A stretch of 64,000 nt of DNA from Mactromeris polynyma (GCA_032209605.1 JASFXZ010000035.1:3849001-3913000), one strand, 5' to 3'; positions 11,401 to 21,999 are shown, counted from the stretch's first letter. The notes: generated by a model not told the origin, from the letters alone. Numbers and translations: made by a program.

Positions 11401-14400
11401 CAGTTTTATTGCACTGTGGCGGGAACACATAGGGCATTTGGTGGAAGCCTGAAAGAATGTGAATAAGAAGAAACTAAATTTGAAGTCACTTTCAATGATC
11501 TTTTTGTCAAAACTGATGGATCCAATTTAAGAATTATGTTGGGACATGGAACGCCACGTTCTCCAGACAATTCCACTCAACACAGATCATATGAAACATC
11601 ACTACACAAACCAAAGTGTATGGAAAAGCAGGTTGACATACATTAACCTACACATATCATACACTTATGGACTTTTCAGCTGCCATATACGTGGTATGAC
11701 ATGCTCCGTCAACATCAGCATTGATCGGGGCGATAGCTAAATAGGTCAAACAGTTATAGACCAACTGAAATTGACAATAAAATCATAGTGGAGCATATCT
11801 TGTCAATTCGAACTCAAATACTGAACGTGTGAGACTCGAAGAAATCGGACCAAGATCTGTTGGTGTTGATTTTGAAATTCAGCGCAACCGTTTTTTTTGC
11901 CACACTCAAATGTTTGTTTCTACTGTAGTTGTCATGGTAACACATAATATGTTAATTTATAATTTAACAAACGTACCACAGAACCGAATCCGGAAGAACC
12001 CAGACCACTGTCACCTGTAAGCAGACAACGAAAATGACGTAATATATTATTTAGATATTATACACGAATATGATTATATGAGCGCCACTGTCACCGTTAT
12101 CTGACAACAAAAATGACGTAATATAGTATTTAGATATTATACACGAATATGATTATATGAGCGCCACTGTCACCGTAATCTGACAACAAAAATGACGTAA
12201 TATATTATTTACATATTATACACAAATATGATTATATGAGCGCCACTGTCACCGTAATCAGACAACACAAATGACGTAATATAGTATTACAGAAAACGTC
12301 ACATGTGACGTCACCATGAACTGACAGTAAGCAATGTTTGGTCAACAAGGCAATATGAAAACGTTGTGAGACATAAGAGACTCAATCTACGCCGTTTATC
12401 TTTTTCTAAATGTATCTCTTGTTTTTAATGATTTCAACATTATTTAGACAAGTTATCAGCGCAAGCTTCTCTTTCTACTGAGACATTTCGCTATCCGTAT
12501 AAACGGGGGGATTTTAGATACAACTTTTCTGAGATATTTAGCGTTTGGGAAAGACCCACCCCCCTCCAAAAATGCGAAGCTTTGATAATTTAATTTCATA
12601 ACGCTAGATCTAGTGGTATATTTTACTGAAATTTGATATAGATATGTATATCGCCTGTATATCTTGTCACCACTTCAATTTCATTGCAGATGTTAGAATA
12701 ACTTGATACGATTTGACACGTATCATATTAAACGATCATCGGTTTACACCTTCATTTCAAATTTATAATATATGCTATTGTGTTTTTCCCTTTTCGGGGA
12801 TTTTGTAACAAAATAATATTTTCGCCAAATAGCTTCCTATATCTACTAAACATTACTTTTGTTTTGTTCGTCGGTGGTTATTAATTATCTTACTGTTTGA
12901 AGCAGTCAGAAAAAAACCCATAGTTGTTCGTTGGTGTGTGGCTTTATTTGTCTTGCTAAATACACGGGATGCACATGAATGCATATATAATGCCGTACTA
13001 ATAAATATTTGATAACAAATATCTTATCAGTACATGACATTAATCAAAATAAATATCTACCTACCTGATCGAATCTTTCTCCGACCCGGTTGACGTCTGA
13101 TCGATATATCGTCATGCTGAAATAGGATAATACGATATACAGTCGGACGCCGTTTATTCGACAAAATTTCCTTCGTAAACTTTGTATAATCAGAAATGAA
13201 TACCAGGTCCCGATGAACCTAAGGCACGTCAAATTGAAATGCGTTATTCGAAACGATGTATTATTCGAAGTAATTTTTGTTCGTACCCGATGAATTCGAA
13301 TGGACGAGGTGTGACTGTAGGTATGAGTTCTTGAACGGCCTCTATCGTGGAAAGCGCAGAGCGCCCAAGTCTAGACAGTGAGTTCGAATTCTACTAAGGG
13401 AAAGCACTGGTAATAATCCCCGAATGAGGCGCGATTACGGGTTTAAAAACTAAACGTTAGAATTGGTTTGTAACCTTTCAAGAGTTCTGGTTTGCAACCT
13501 ATGCGCGAATACTGGTTAGTTACATAGGCTCGGGTACTGGTTTGCATCCTAGGCGCGAGGATTGGTTTGTAACCTATGCGCGAGGACTGGTTTGTAACCA
13601 AGGTGCGAGGACTGGTTTGTAACCTAGGCGTGAGGACTGGTTTGTAACCTAGGCGCTAGAACTGGTTTGGAACCTAGGCGCGAGGACTGGTTTGTAACCT
13701 AGGCGTGGGTACTGGTTTGTAACTTAGGCGCGAGGACTGGTTTATAACCTAGGCGCGAGAACTAGTTTGTAACCTAGGCGTGAGGACTGGTTTGTAACCT
13801 AGGCGCTAGAACTGGTTTGGAACCTAGGCGCGAGGACTGGTTTGTAACCTAGGCGTGGGTACTGGTTTGTTACCTAGGCGCGAGGACTGGTTTATAACCT
13901 AGGCGCGAGAACTAGTTTGTAACCTAGGCACGAGGACTGGTTTGTAACCTAGGCGCGAGGACTGGTTTGTAACATATGCACGAGGACTGGTTTGTAACCT
14001 AGGCGTGGGTACTGGTTTGTAACCTAGGCGTGAGGACTGGTTTGTAACCTAGGCGCGAGGACTGGTTTGTAACCTAGGCGTGAGGACTGGTTTGTAACCT
14101 AGGCGCTAGGACTGGTTTGTAACCTAGGCGCGAGGACTGGTTTGTAACCTAGGCCGAATACTGGTTTGTACAGATTTTACAACATAAGTTGTAGTTTCAC
14201 CCAGAAAACAGTGTTTTAAGTTTGCGATATTTAAAAAGATTCAGCTTTTTTTGCTTACCAGTTTTAACTCTTTCATTTGCTGATCGGACAGACTGGAGTT
14301 TCGAAGCCCGGTGACGGTATCCATCACTGTATCTAAGTGAGATTTAAAATCAGCCATGCGAGAGTTGAAGTCGTCTGAAGAAGTCTGGTCATCTTTGTCA

Positions 14401-17269
14401 CTCTCTAACAATTGGGTAAAGTCTAATGTAGTGTACAAGTCTTCCATTTGTTGACACAAGATTGCCACCTCAAGATTGCCACTTGACATCGATGCTTCAG
14501 TGTCCTTGTCTGTCTTATCCATAGTCTCCTGAAAATGTGTTAATTATCTACGTAAAACCTCAATAATAAGACCACCTCAATAATAAGACCACCTCAATAA
14601 TAAGACCACCTCAATAATAAGACCACCTCAAAATCAAAAGCAATATCTTCAAGCCCATTTTCACGGTCTTGCTCTTTATTCAACCTCAATATTAAGCCCA
14701 TCTCAAAAGTAATACCAGTTTTCAAGGGTCCCAAGGGTGGTCTTATTATTGAGGTGTTACTGTATTTGTTAATCTTTCGCCAATTTAACTAACTATACAT
14801 GTAACGATGTATTTGTTTGACGGCCTGTAATTGTAAACGCTTACACTCAAATTTTAATAAATTTACTTTATTTGTTTGAGGTTGTTTTTATTCCTTAGCT
14901 GCTTTGGAAACAAAATTTGAGAATACTCAATTATTTGAGATTCTTCTTTGGCACTAGTAATACTTTAGAATGCTTTGTGAATACAAATTAGAGGTGAAAC
15001 TTAACTATTTTGAGTTTGAGGGAAAAGTAAAAATGAGATAATATGTGCGCCGCTGTACTATTTCCAACCTCGTCTATAAGTGACGTCATTTCCAGAAAAC
15101 GTCACATGTGACGTCACCATGTACTGACATTTGTCACATATGGCAATATGAAAATGAAGTGACCATATGAGTAGTTAACCTCAATGACATAACTTAAAAT
15201 CTAGGTCATCCTTCTTTATTCAATACAATGACGTCATCCAGGCCGGTGCAGGGATTTTTTGAGTATATATGTGTATTTAACTCACATGTTGGTACATGTA
15301 TGTATTTATAGTATGGTATCCCAGCGTAATCTATTCATAGATTGGAAATTTTAAAAAGCATCTATATATAGATACAAAATCGGATTTATCTAGTACATTT
15401 GGCCTAGTGAGACTTCACCCTCCAAGCACAGATAATATTGTATCTTTTTTTCCAGGCCAACCCTTTCCTCTTTGAAGATGTAAAAAAGCAACGTCTATGG
15501 AGTCAATTTTTCAAATACATGTTAGTTCATATATTTGTATTGCGGTATCCCAGCGTAATCTATTCATAGGCGGGAAATTTAAAAGTATCTATTGATTCCA
15601 ATACTAAGTTCATGCTGCTCTCTTACATAGACGATTAACCTATGAAGCTGTTTTACAACACACGGAAAGTCCCTATTGATATTTAGTACCCTTACAATCA
15701 GATGACAGATCCATAGCTTGTTTACTCTGCCTTGATCTAGACGTAGAGCTCGCTACATCCATGGGTTTCATTATGAAGGCTTACATTTTGTTTCCTGCTT
15801 GCAAATAGTGACATACATGCTGCGTTTTCTTGAAATGACGTCACTTTACAGAAAAGGTTGTAAATCCCATAGCAGCGCTCAATTTATTATAAATAAAAGA
15901 TATTGTTACAGTTACTATGGTAGGAGTATTTGTATTTAGTGACGCATGGAAACTGTAAGTATTATATTTAGACTCACAACAATATAGACATACAAATGTA
16001 TACAGGAAATTATCTTTATTTGTTTTCCTCACTAGTGTCAGCAGGTATGCAAGCCTTACAGAAAGGCGGAAGTTTATGCTTTAATAATAAGGAGTTTCTT
16101 ATAGTTCTCTTTTTGGTCTTTGCCATGAACCGTACTCTCAATAAGAAGACCACCTCAATAAGAAGACCAGTGTTCAAGGGTTCCAATGGTGGTTTTTATT
16201 ATTGAGGTTTTAGAGAATATTATTTGCTCAGAATCTTTGACTTTGTATATGATATGCTCTAGACCTGTTTACACAAAAATAGTTTCCAAGATAATTATTA
16301 AAATATAGCTTCTTTAAACTATGCTTAGCTGAATCTTATTACATAATATGACTGATATGGTCATTTTGCAAATTTCCCACGCCTATAAAATCGAATTTCA
16401 TACTTAATTAGAAAAAAATGGTTATCGATAAATTGATCCTATTTTGATCTCAATCAGTTTCATTCTTAAGTTTAATTAACGTTAAGTGTCAAATGTTTTC
16501 ACAATGGCGAGTGGAATATTTAAAGTTATTTTTATTTCATCTACTAGAAATACTGGATAAAGTATTCAGCTGCTTTAAAAATATGATAAATATTTTCGGG
16601 GATGAATTTGATCAAGACCAGTTGATCCCTTGTGAACACGGGGCCAGACGACAAGTAAGAGTTTGTCAGTAATTAGGACAGCCTTGAGACCCTTGTTCGC
16701 TGGTCGTTTTATTAAGGTGGTCTTAATATTGAGGTTGAATTAAGAACAAAACTGTGAAAATGGACTTGAAACTTGTGTTATTATTGAAAGATGTATCTGG
16801 CTCATCTGAACATCAAATGTTTAAATTGGCTTCATCCAGTATTGTTGTTATATTGGCTAAGACATCTCTTATAGAGCCATTGCAATGTATAACCGACTGA
16901 AAATATCTATTTTACCATATTACTATTAAGCAGACAAAACTTGTAAAATAGCCTGATTGTTAAGAAAACTGGAAGTTTTTTTTAAATGTTATGATATACA
17001 AACATCTTTCTTCAAAAAATACGGATCAATACATTATGAGTTCTTTCTTTGTTAATGCATGTTTAGTGATGTTTTGAACTATATAAAATACATGTTTCAT
17101 GTTTGTTTAGGTAAACAAATGAAAACAAAATGAGCATAATATAACTTAAAGTGGTTTTTAAGTGAGTTTTTACTGTACTCCACATATTATGATGAATTTA
17201 TTTTGTAAGACTTACTTTCAAAATGAACTTATCTTCCTCGTTGATGTAACTTTTTAAAAGTCCGTCTTC
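5417..17269 (-). CDS. Unrecognised spliced gene, at least four phase-0 exons
   Basis: Reading down the minus strand, four exons each have an AG acceptor, all but the last have a GT donor, and all join in phase 0: 17269-17216 (18 codons, ends ILK then GTAAGT), 14528-14259 (90 codons), 11448-11191 (86 codons) and 5677-5417 (86 codons plus TAG). The product is acidic, Ser/Thr/Glu-rich and probably mostly disordered, with a predicted helical segment around LEVAILCQQMEDLYTTL. One CxxC (KCPMCS) opens the third exon and has no visible partner for a zinc finger. The start is unsettled: the ATG at 14522 has a reasonable context, but the frame is also open through the 17269 exon. Upstream exons may lie beyond it, with a possible donor GTAAGT near 18684. 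Function unknown. The introns are packed with satellites and MITEs. Confidence 0.6.
5711..6045. repeat. 32-bp tandem repeat, about 10 copies, in an intron
   Basis: Unit CACAACCGCTTCCCTCTC, then TACACTACCTTATT. It begins about 35 bases upstream (minus-strand sense) of the acceptor of the terminal exon at 5677, so it lies in the last intron. A 199-codon open frame across the array comes from the repetition (32 x 3 = 96 bases) and is not a gene. Confidence 0.93.
6271..6324. mobile_element. Family M1 MITE fragment (right end)
   Basis: Carries the M1 signature CCAATGGTGGTCTTATTATTG and the terminal GGCTTTACTGTAC. The left half is missing. Confidence 0.75.
6463..6585. mobile_element. Family M1 MITE, left part
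   Basis: CAGTAAACATCACTTAACAACC, then CCTCAATAATAAGACCAC, and the internal TTTATTCAACCTCAATATTAAG motif. It is truncated on the right. Confidence 0.75.
6642..6795. mobile_element. Family M1 MITE that grades into a satellite
   Basis: Begins CAGTAAAACCTAAATAATAAA and runs through the M1 internal motifs (GAGGTGGTCTTAATATCG, then AACAGTGAAATGGACTTG). Its right terminus passes without a break into the 17-bp array that follows. Confidence 0.75.
6764..7051. repeat. 17-bp satellite built from the M1 terminus, about 16 copies
   Basis: Unit GAGGTGGTCTTATTATT, identical to the subterminal motif of the M1 element. Variants include GAGGTTGTC and GAGATGGTG. The array is continuous with the M1 copy at 6642 and ends at about 7051. 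Confidence 0.9.
7421..7780. repeat. Composite array of TGAGTCA and ACGTG motifs
   Basis: Irregular tandem array of a roughly 20-base module (AATGAGTCAATACGTGTTTT), alternating with a GC-richer AGCTCCTCCGCC spacer. I count 12 exact TGAGTCA sites, the AP-1 consensus, most followed after two bases by ACGTG, the core of bHLH-PAS/HIF sites. It lies in an intron of the minus-strand gene. Binding is inference; the sequence shows only the motif density. Confidence 0.85.
7908..8835 (+). repeat. Tandem segmental duplication, copy 1
   Basis: Aligns with 8836-9521 plus 10702-10830. Shared blocks include TTCAGAACACTTGATATGC, GATAAGCGCGTTAGAGTGC and CATTGGCTGCCCAGCTCAAT. It ends in a short array of CACGTGGTGT units at 8747-8835. 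This copy has no insertion, so it preserves the empty site of the element at 9522. Confidence 0.85.
9820..10040. mobile_element. Foldback nested inside the 1,180-bp element
   Basis: The left arm (ACGACAGACCGGTGGTGACATT) is matched inversely by AATGTCACCACCGGTCTTTCGT at the right. The interior is an irregular run of TTCACGATTTCAAC, TTCACGAATTC and related phrases. Either a separate younger insertion or part of the host element's core. Confidence 0.7.
10300..10440 (+). repeat. Dispersed repeat with TGACCTTGACCT motif
   Basis: CCCCTGTGACCTTGACCTTTGG followed by a second imperfect half-site run. Related AGGTCAAGGTCA phrases occur at 56785 and 59910. The motif resembles direct repeats of nuclear-receptor half-sites, and phrases like it are common in bivalve repeats (general knowledge). 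An uninterrupted G-run of about 17 lies nearby at 10556. Confidence 0.45.
11035..11166. mobile_element. Family M1 MITE, truncated
   Basis: Internal motifs AAGCCCATTTTCATGG and CAAGGGTCCCAATGGTGGTC are followed by a diverged right end (TTAGTGAGGTGGCAC). It sits in the intron, 24 bases past the donor of the 11448-11191 exon. Confidence 0.8.
11998..12295. repeat. 79-bp tandem repeat derived from a CRE-type MITE end
   Basis: CCACTGTCACC recurs at 12005, 12085, 12164 and 12243, periods of 79-80 bases. Each unit contains TATATGAGCGCCACTGT and AAATGACGTAATAT, which parallel the terminus of the CRE-bearing family at 15038 and 63636 (TATGTGCGCCGCTGT, then TGACGTCA). Confidence 0.85.
12280..12380. mobile_element. 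CRE-type MITE fragment
   Basis: AGAAAACGTCACATGTGACG, then TCACCATGAACTGACAG and GGCAATATGAAAACG, match the left end of the element at 15038. It contains TGACGTCA at 12306. It is continuous with the 79-bp array, which supports the derivation of that array. Confidence 0.7.
13135..13322. mobile_element. Family M2 (pogo-like) MITE
   Basis: Ends TACAGTCGGACGCCGTTTATTCG and, inverted, TACAGTCACACCTCGTCCATTCG. The TA-CAGTc...ACCTCGttTATTCGA pattern is reminiscent of Tigger/pogo termini. The short minus-strand open frame over it is not a gene. A second family member is at 28646. Confidence 0.6.
13460..14168. repeat. 25-bp tandem repeat, about 28 copies, in an intron
   Basis: Unit GACTGGTTTGTAACCTAGGCGCGAG with a CCTAGG palindrome in most copies. 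It is GC-richer and more CpG-dense than its surroundings. It ends about 90 bases downstream (minus sense) of the donor of the 14528-14259 exon. Some blocks of several units recur in the same variant order (compare 13630-13740 with 13780-13890), so the array also grows by multi-unit duplication. Confidence 0.93.
14551..14764. mobile_element. Family M1 MITE with expanded left terminus
   Basis: The left end has four tandem copies of CCTCAATAATAAGACCA, the complement of the 17-bp unit amplified at 6764. The right end is intact, GGTCTTATTATTGAGGTG then TTACTGTA. It lies just upstream (minus sense) of the 14528 exon acceptor. Confidence 0.85.
15038..15885. mobile_element. CRE-type MITE, about 0.85 kb
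   Basis: The left end GTGCGCCGCTGTACTATTTCC and, inverted, the right end GAGCGCTGCTATGGGATTTAC both lead into AAGTGACGTCATTTC and AGAAAACG, giving diverged TIRs of about 65 bases. TGACGTCA occurs at 15081, 15109, 15229 and 15836. Inside, GGTATCCCAGCGTAATCTAT occurs twice about 228 bases apart. It could be two nearby fragments rather than one element. Confidence 0.6.
16127..16212. mobile_element. Family M1 MITE, short copy
   Basis: CTCAATAAGAAGACCACC, CAAGGGTTCCAATGGTGG and TATTATTGAGGTTTTAG are present in the usual order. The outer CAGT ends are lost. Confidence 0.75.
16682..16792. mobile_element. Family M1 MITE, internal fragment
   Basis: AAGGTGGTCTTAATATTGAGG, then AAAACTGTGAAAATGGACTTG, in the reverse orientation of the 14551 copy. 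Both termini are degraded. Confidence 0.7.
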
Positions 17270-17307
17270 CTGATTTGAATTTGGACCAAAATAAAAGGTG
17301 AAATATG

Positions 17308-17528
17308 AATACAGTAGAACCTCACTTTAAGACCACTTCAACACGAAGAACACATTTTTCAAGTCCAGTATCACAGTTATTCTCTTTATTCAACCTCAAT
17401 ATAAGGACCATCTCCATAAGAACTCTAGTTTTCAAGGTTCCCAATGGTTCCCAATGGTTCCCAATGGTTCACAATGGTTCCCAATGGTTCCCAATGGTAG
17501 CCTCATTATTCAGGTTCACTTTATCAAT
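17308..17528. mobile_element. Family M1 MITE with internal 10-bp expansion
   Basis: Left end ACAGTAGAACCTCACTTTAAG. The internal CCCAATGG motif is expanded into six tandem copies of TTCCCAATGG at 17439-17500. The right end is diverged (CTCATTATTCAGGTTCAC). It lies about 40 bases beyond the 17269 exon. Confidence 0.8.
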
Positions 17529-18389
17529 AGTTCGGTTTTTTCTTTACTCGAGAACGGTTGTAAAATCAACCGTGAATGTGTTATACCTATACACTGCAGA
17601 TGTACGTAAGTTTACTATAGTGATGTCGATGTATGAACTAAAATAATCAATTATAATCGGAAGTGTTATTTCAATAAGATGATGTCATAAATATTCAAAT
17701 AATATTTAAGAGTTATAAACCCATTCAAATTGTACAATTATATGTTTTCGATGTATTCAGTTAAATACAAATATACAAAGTTAGTATGTATTGAATGATA
17801 CAATTATAAAATGATCTTATGATATAACATTAATGTAAAACCCCATTGATGTTAAATGTAGTAAAAATATATAAATGAAGTTGTAAAAATGAAATTAACT
17901 GTCAGCAATATACCTGCACTAAAAAGTAAATAGTTCAATTATTTCCGATTCGATTATCGATTATGAGTGTTAAAACCGAGCCAATAATCGATTATGAAAT
18001 TAGTCATAATATCAGTAACGTCAACAAATATCAATTTCAAAATCAATTATGACATCGAGAAAAAACAATTGCTTTCATTAGTAATAAGCTTTCTAAACTA
18101 TTTAAAGCTTTCTAGTATTTGCTTCTTGTAAGTAGTCCGTAAAACCCGATAGTTTTGAGCAATAGAATAAATTCCATCTACAAGACAAATACTTATATAT
18201 AGACATATTTATCGTCCTTGAATTTTTTTCTCTAAATATTGAAACATTTACAGGAAATAAGAACATCCATATAAAGTGTAAAATACACAATCTTACAGAA
18301 AAAAAACTGTATCCATGGTGATAATAACTTGTTATCATTTACAGAAGTTAGACTAGTCCTATAAATACGACCCAAAGTAGCTACTGGTA

Positions 18390-18627
18390 CTTATTTCCAG
18401 AATCCCGCAACTCAAGTTTTGGCGGTTTTGAGTATTTGGTATCGTTTAAACCGTCTTTCCAAGCTCTTTCTATCTTTACTTCCTATATTGTTCTGGAATT
18501 CATATAACTTAAATAAAATGCAATTCGATAAACCAGTATGTAACAAAACTACAGGAGAGTAAAATTTCAACGTTGTTTTTTTCTCAAATAGACGAGAAAA
18601 ACAAGTTATGGGGTTCTGGAAATAAGG
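18390..18627. mobile_element. Foldback element
   Basis: CTTATTTCCAGAATCCCGC at the left is matched inversely by GGGGTTCTGGAAATAAG at the right, each arm extending about 30 bases with mismatches. Confidence 0.6.
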
Positions 18628-18924
18628 TGAGGATGTTTATAACATATACAAAGGAATACTACATGAGTTGTGTTTTTACTTACCTTTGTATATAAGAGAT
18701 TAAATCCGATGTTCAAATTTAAACAGTGAAACTCACTTACACAAGAAAATTAAAATAATTAAAAATAGTATTTAAAATAAAACGACATCACAATTGATCT
18801 TCAAACGGAGAAATGAAATGTCTTATGTCAGAGTCGCGTTACGTGTACACACTGAGTATACATAACTTCCTGAAAGTATATATAGATATACAATTTTCCA
18901 TGATCTATGTAATTTTTCATTTCC

Positions 18925-18948
18925 GGGTAGCGAAGATCTTCGCCACCC
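18925..18948. other. Near-perfect 24-base hairpin
   Basis: GGGTAGCGAAGA followed by TCTTCGCCACCC: an inverted repeat with a single mismatched pair around a GATC centre. Isolated; function unknown. Confidence 0.5.
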
Positions 18949-18949
18949 G

Positions 18950-20275
18950 TTTAGAAGATTTCATAAGAAACGTTTTAAACGAAGAGTGAAAACTCATGTA
19001 AATTCAATTGAAAATGTTAATGCGTGACATGAGGATCGGATATGGTAACGATGCCCAACACTGACAAACCCGTCCTCTCTAATGATTTAAATATGGTTAA
19101 TACCCCGCAAACAGGTAGCTAAAATACCACTGATAATCTGATCCAATTGAAAATAACGTCACTGACTATAAGATAAGAAAATTATTTATAACATTTATTT
19201 ATTTAGTGACATGTGATATATATGTAATACAAATTCATCACATAATATAACCACCCGGCCCCTAAGACCTATCAGTCACTTTCAAAAAATAAGTATGTAC
19301 TTTAGTATAAATACGTATACACTTGACGCAATTAAAAACGCAATTATATGAACAAGGCCTCATTTTGTATTACCAAATGTCAAAAGCGTGTTACCGTTGT
19401 CTATGTGTTAATTCTTGTTCAATACTTGATTAAACTCTAGACCAATTATCTTTTATTTCATTGCTGATTACTTCTATGAAATTATGTTTCAGAAATAAAG
19501 AATAGTTTTGCCTTTGTAATGTCACTTTATTTTTTTGCACAATTTTGGTTGCGTTATTAATGGCGTTAAGTATTAATATAAACGTATATCACGAAACATC
19601 GGAAGTGTTTCAATTACCAGTACGAAATACGATAAGAAAAACAACAGACATTTTACAGATATCGTTAAAGGAAGATGACTGCAAGCGCTTATATGACTTT
19701 ATATTATACAAAGATGAAATGTACACAGTGTTATCGTTATACCGTCCTTCAACTAATAATACTATTATTTTGTGAAAATTATTGAACAATATTGCCAAGC
19801 AGACTTTTTCCGAAAATGATGCAGTATCACACGCTCTCTCGCACCGAATAATCACATTCGATTTTAGTATTATTTTGGGCACTATATGACTGTGGTTCAT
19901 ATAAAATCCTAAGTATGAAAAGATAGGAGTGAAAAATTGTGGAAGGAATAAGTCATGTTTGCTCAATATGTTTTAGACATTTTGAAGTTTAAATATCTTT
20001 AATATTTCATATTCTTTAAGATTAAACTAAAATTTAGTTGAATCTTGTTTTTTAAATTCATGTTACAAAACATTCTTAAATTGGCTTAGGTGCGAAAGGT
20101 GTACGTAGGTGTGAAAAGCGCCAGGGACTTTTGAAGAAATGCACCCTTATGTGTATTTGGTTAATATATTGCAAAACATAATTTCTTTGACTGACCATCT
20201 CATCGTTTGTTAACAACCGTTCTCAGGTAAAGAAAACGGACCACTGCTCGGTCGATCTAATACAATGTATCACGT
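18950..20275. other. Intergenic stretch with one faint repeat
   Basis: No supported exon. The phrase at 19715-19780 (GATGAAATG, TGTTATCGTTA, TTCAACTAATA) recurs diverged at 23790-23855, so the open frame at 19545-19775 is probably repeat-derived. Confidence 0.45.
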
Positions 20276-21155
20276 ACATATAAACCATGTCCGTGAATGA
20301 ATGTATATTAACTAGGAATGTCAATGAATAGCATATAAACCATGTCCGTGAATGAATGTATATTAACTAGGAATGTCAATGAATAGCATATAAACCATGT
20401 CCGTGAATGAATGTATATTAACTAGGAATGTCAATGAATAGCATATAAACCATGTCCGTGAATGAATGTATATTAACTAGGAATGTCAATGAATAGCATA
20501 TAAACCATGTCCGTGAATGTATGTATATTAACTAGGAATGTCAATGAATAGCATATAAACCATGTCCGTGAATGAATGTATATTAACTAGGAATGTCAAT
20601 GAATAGCATATAAACCATGTCCGTGAATGAATGTATATTAACTAGGAATGTCAATGAATAGCATATAAACCATGTCCGTGAATGTATGTCTATTAACTAG
20701 GAATGTCAATGATAGCATATAAACCATGTCCGTGAATGAATGTATATTAACTAGGAATGTCAATGAATAGCATATAAACCATGTCCGTGAATGTTTGTAT
20801 ATTAACTAGGAATGTCAATGAATAGCATATAAACCATGTCCGTGAATGAATGTATATTAACTAGGAATGTCAATGAATAGCATATAAACCATGTCCGTGA
20901 ATGTATGTCTATTAACTAGGAATGTCAATGATAGCATATAAACCATGTCCGTGAATGAATGTATATTAACTAGGAATGTCAATGAATAGCATATAAACCA
21001 TGTCCGTGAATGAATGTATATTAACTAGGAATGTCAATGAATAGCATATAAACCATGTCCGTGAATGAATGTATATTAACTAGGAATGTCAATGAATAGC
21101 ATATAAACCATGTCCGTGAATGTATGTATATTAACTAGGAATGTCAATGAATAGC
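20276..21155. repeat. 55-bp tandem repeat, 16 copies
   Basis: Unit CATATAAACCATGTCCGTGA, then ATGAATGTATATTAACTAGG, then AATGTCAATGAATAG. Copies are nearly identical. A double variant (TGTATGTCTATT with a one-base deletion in AATGATAG) appears twice, 219 bases apart, which marks a four-unit duplication. Confidence 0.96.
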
Positions 21156-21261
21156 AATTTTGGTATTCGAATATTCGCCCTTCTTATTTAATAATGATAC
21201 ATATGAAATTCGAAGTTTAAATTTATGCTTATCAATTTTGTATTTTAAACTGATCACTCAT

Positions 21262-21409
21262 GTTCTCAATAATAAGACCACCTTTGGGTCCTTTGAAAGA
21301 TGGTCTTCTTAATGAGGTGGTCTTAATATTGATGTTGAATAAAGAGTAAAACTTTAAAAAGAACTTCTGAATTTTGAGGTGGTCTTATTATTGAGGTTTT
21401 ACTGTACAT
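21262..21409. mobile_element. Family M1 MITE
   Basis: CTCAATAATAAGACCACC, then GAGGTGGTCTTAATATTG, and the right terminus GAGGTTTTACTGTACATT. Confidence 0.8.
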
Positions 21410-21873
21410 TGGTCCCGTTATATCAACCACTTATTGAAACGTTCACGGTAAGAGAACTTAACAAACATTATATAATCACTGCCTCATCACACGTAAGCTA
21501 GGAAATAACCACACGTAAGCTAGGACATATTTATAAATTATTCAAACGTATCCTGTTTTTTACAATATAGCATAATTCAATTAAAATGTATTATAAACTA
21601 TGGGTTTAAAAGAACATATTTTAACATTCACTCAAATGTAAATCCCGGTCAGAGCACACGCATTGAATAAAGCCCCGAAGAACGTCAGTCATGTTTTCCA
21701 TAAACATCGATGTAATAAGGGTGTATGTTTCACTCTACAAAATGTACATTAATGAAATATATTATCGTTTAACATAACATGAACGGTATTGAAAATGACA
21801 TGACTACACTATTATGAAGATTATATTTGTGCAATTGACGGCTCAAATGTCTTCGATGTTTTTTTGTTTACAG

Positions 21874-21999
21874 GTAGTCAACAAATTAAGAAGTAAATCT
21901 GATAACCTGACTGCTTCGAAAACTGCTTCCAGTGATGTATTGAGTCAACCAATTATTGACAGGTTTTTATTAATTTCACGTCTGAGGGATAAAGTCTAA
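21874..21999 (+). CDS. Orphan candidate terminal exon
   Basis: A good acceptor (poly-T tract then TTTACAG, AG at 21872-21873) is followed by 41 open codons and a TAA. The peptide starts VVNKLRSKSDNLTASK and ends RDKV. No matching upstream plus-strand exon was found and no domain is recognised. It may be a remnant of a gene or a chance reading. Confidence 0.22.
   Translation, partial: VVNKLRSKSDNLTASKTASSDVLSQPIIDRFLLISRLRDKV

Noticed and set aside
11977..12014. Minus-strand micro-exon candidate (peptide-like DSGLGSSGFGSV) with CTTACAG acceptor and GTACGT donor
   Set aside because: At 38 bases it cannot join the phase-0 exons on either side, and it borders the 79-bp array. Possible only with another unseen exon.
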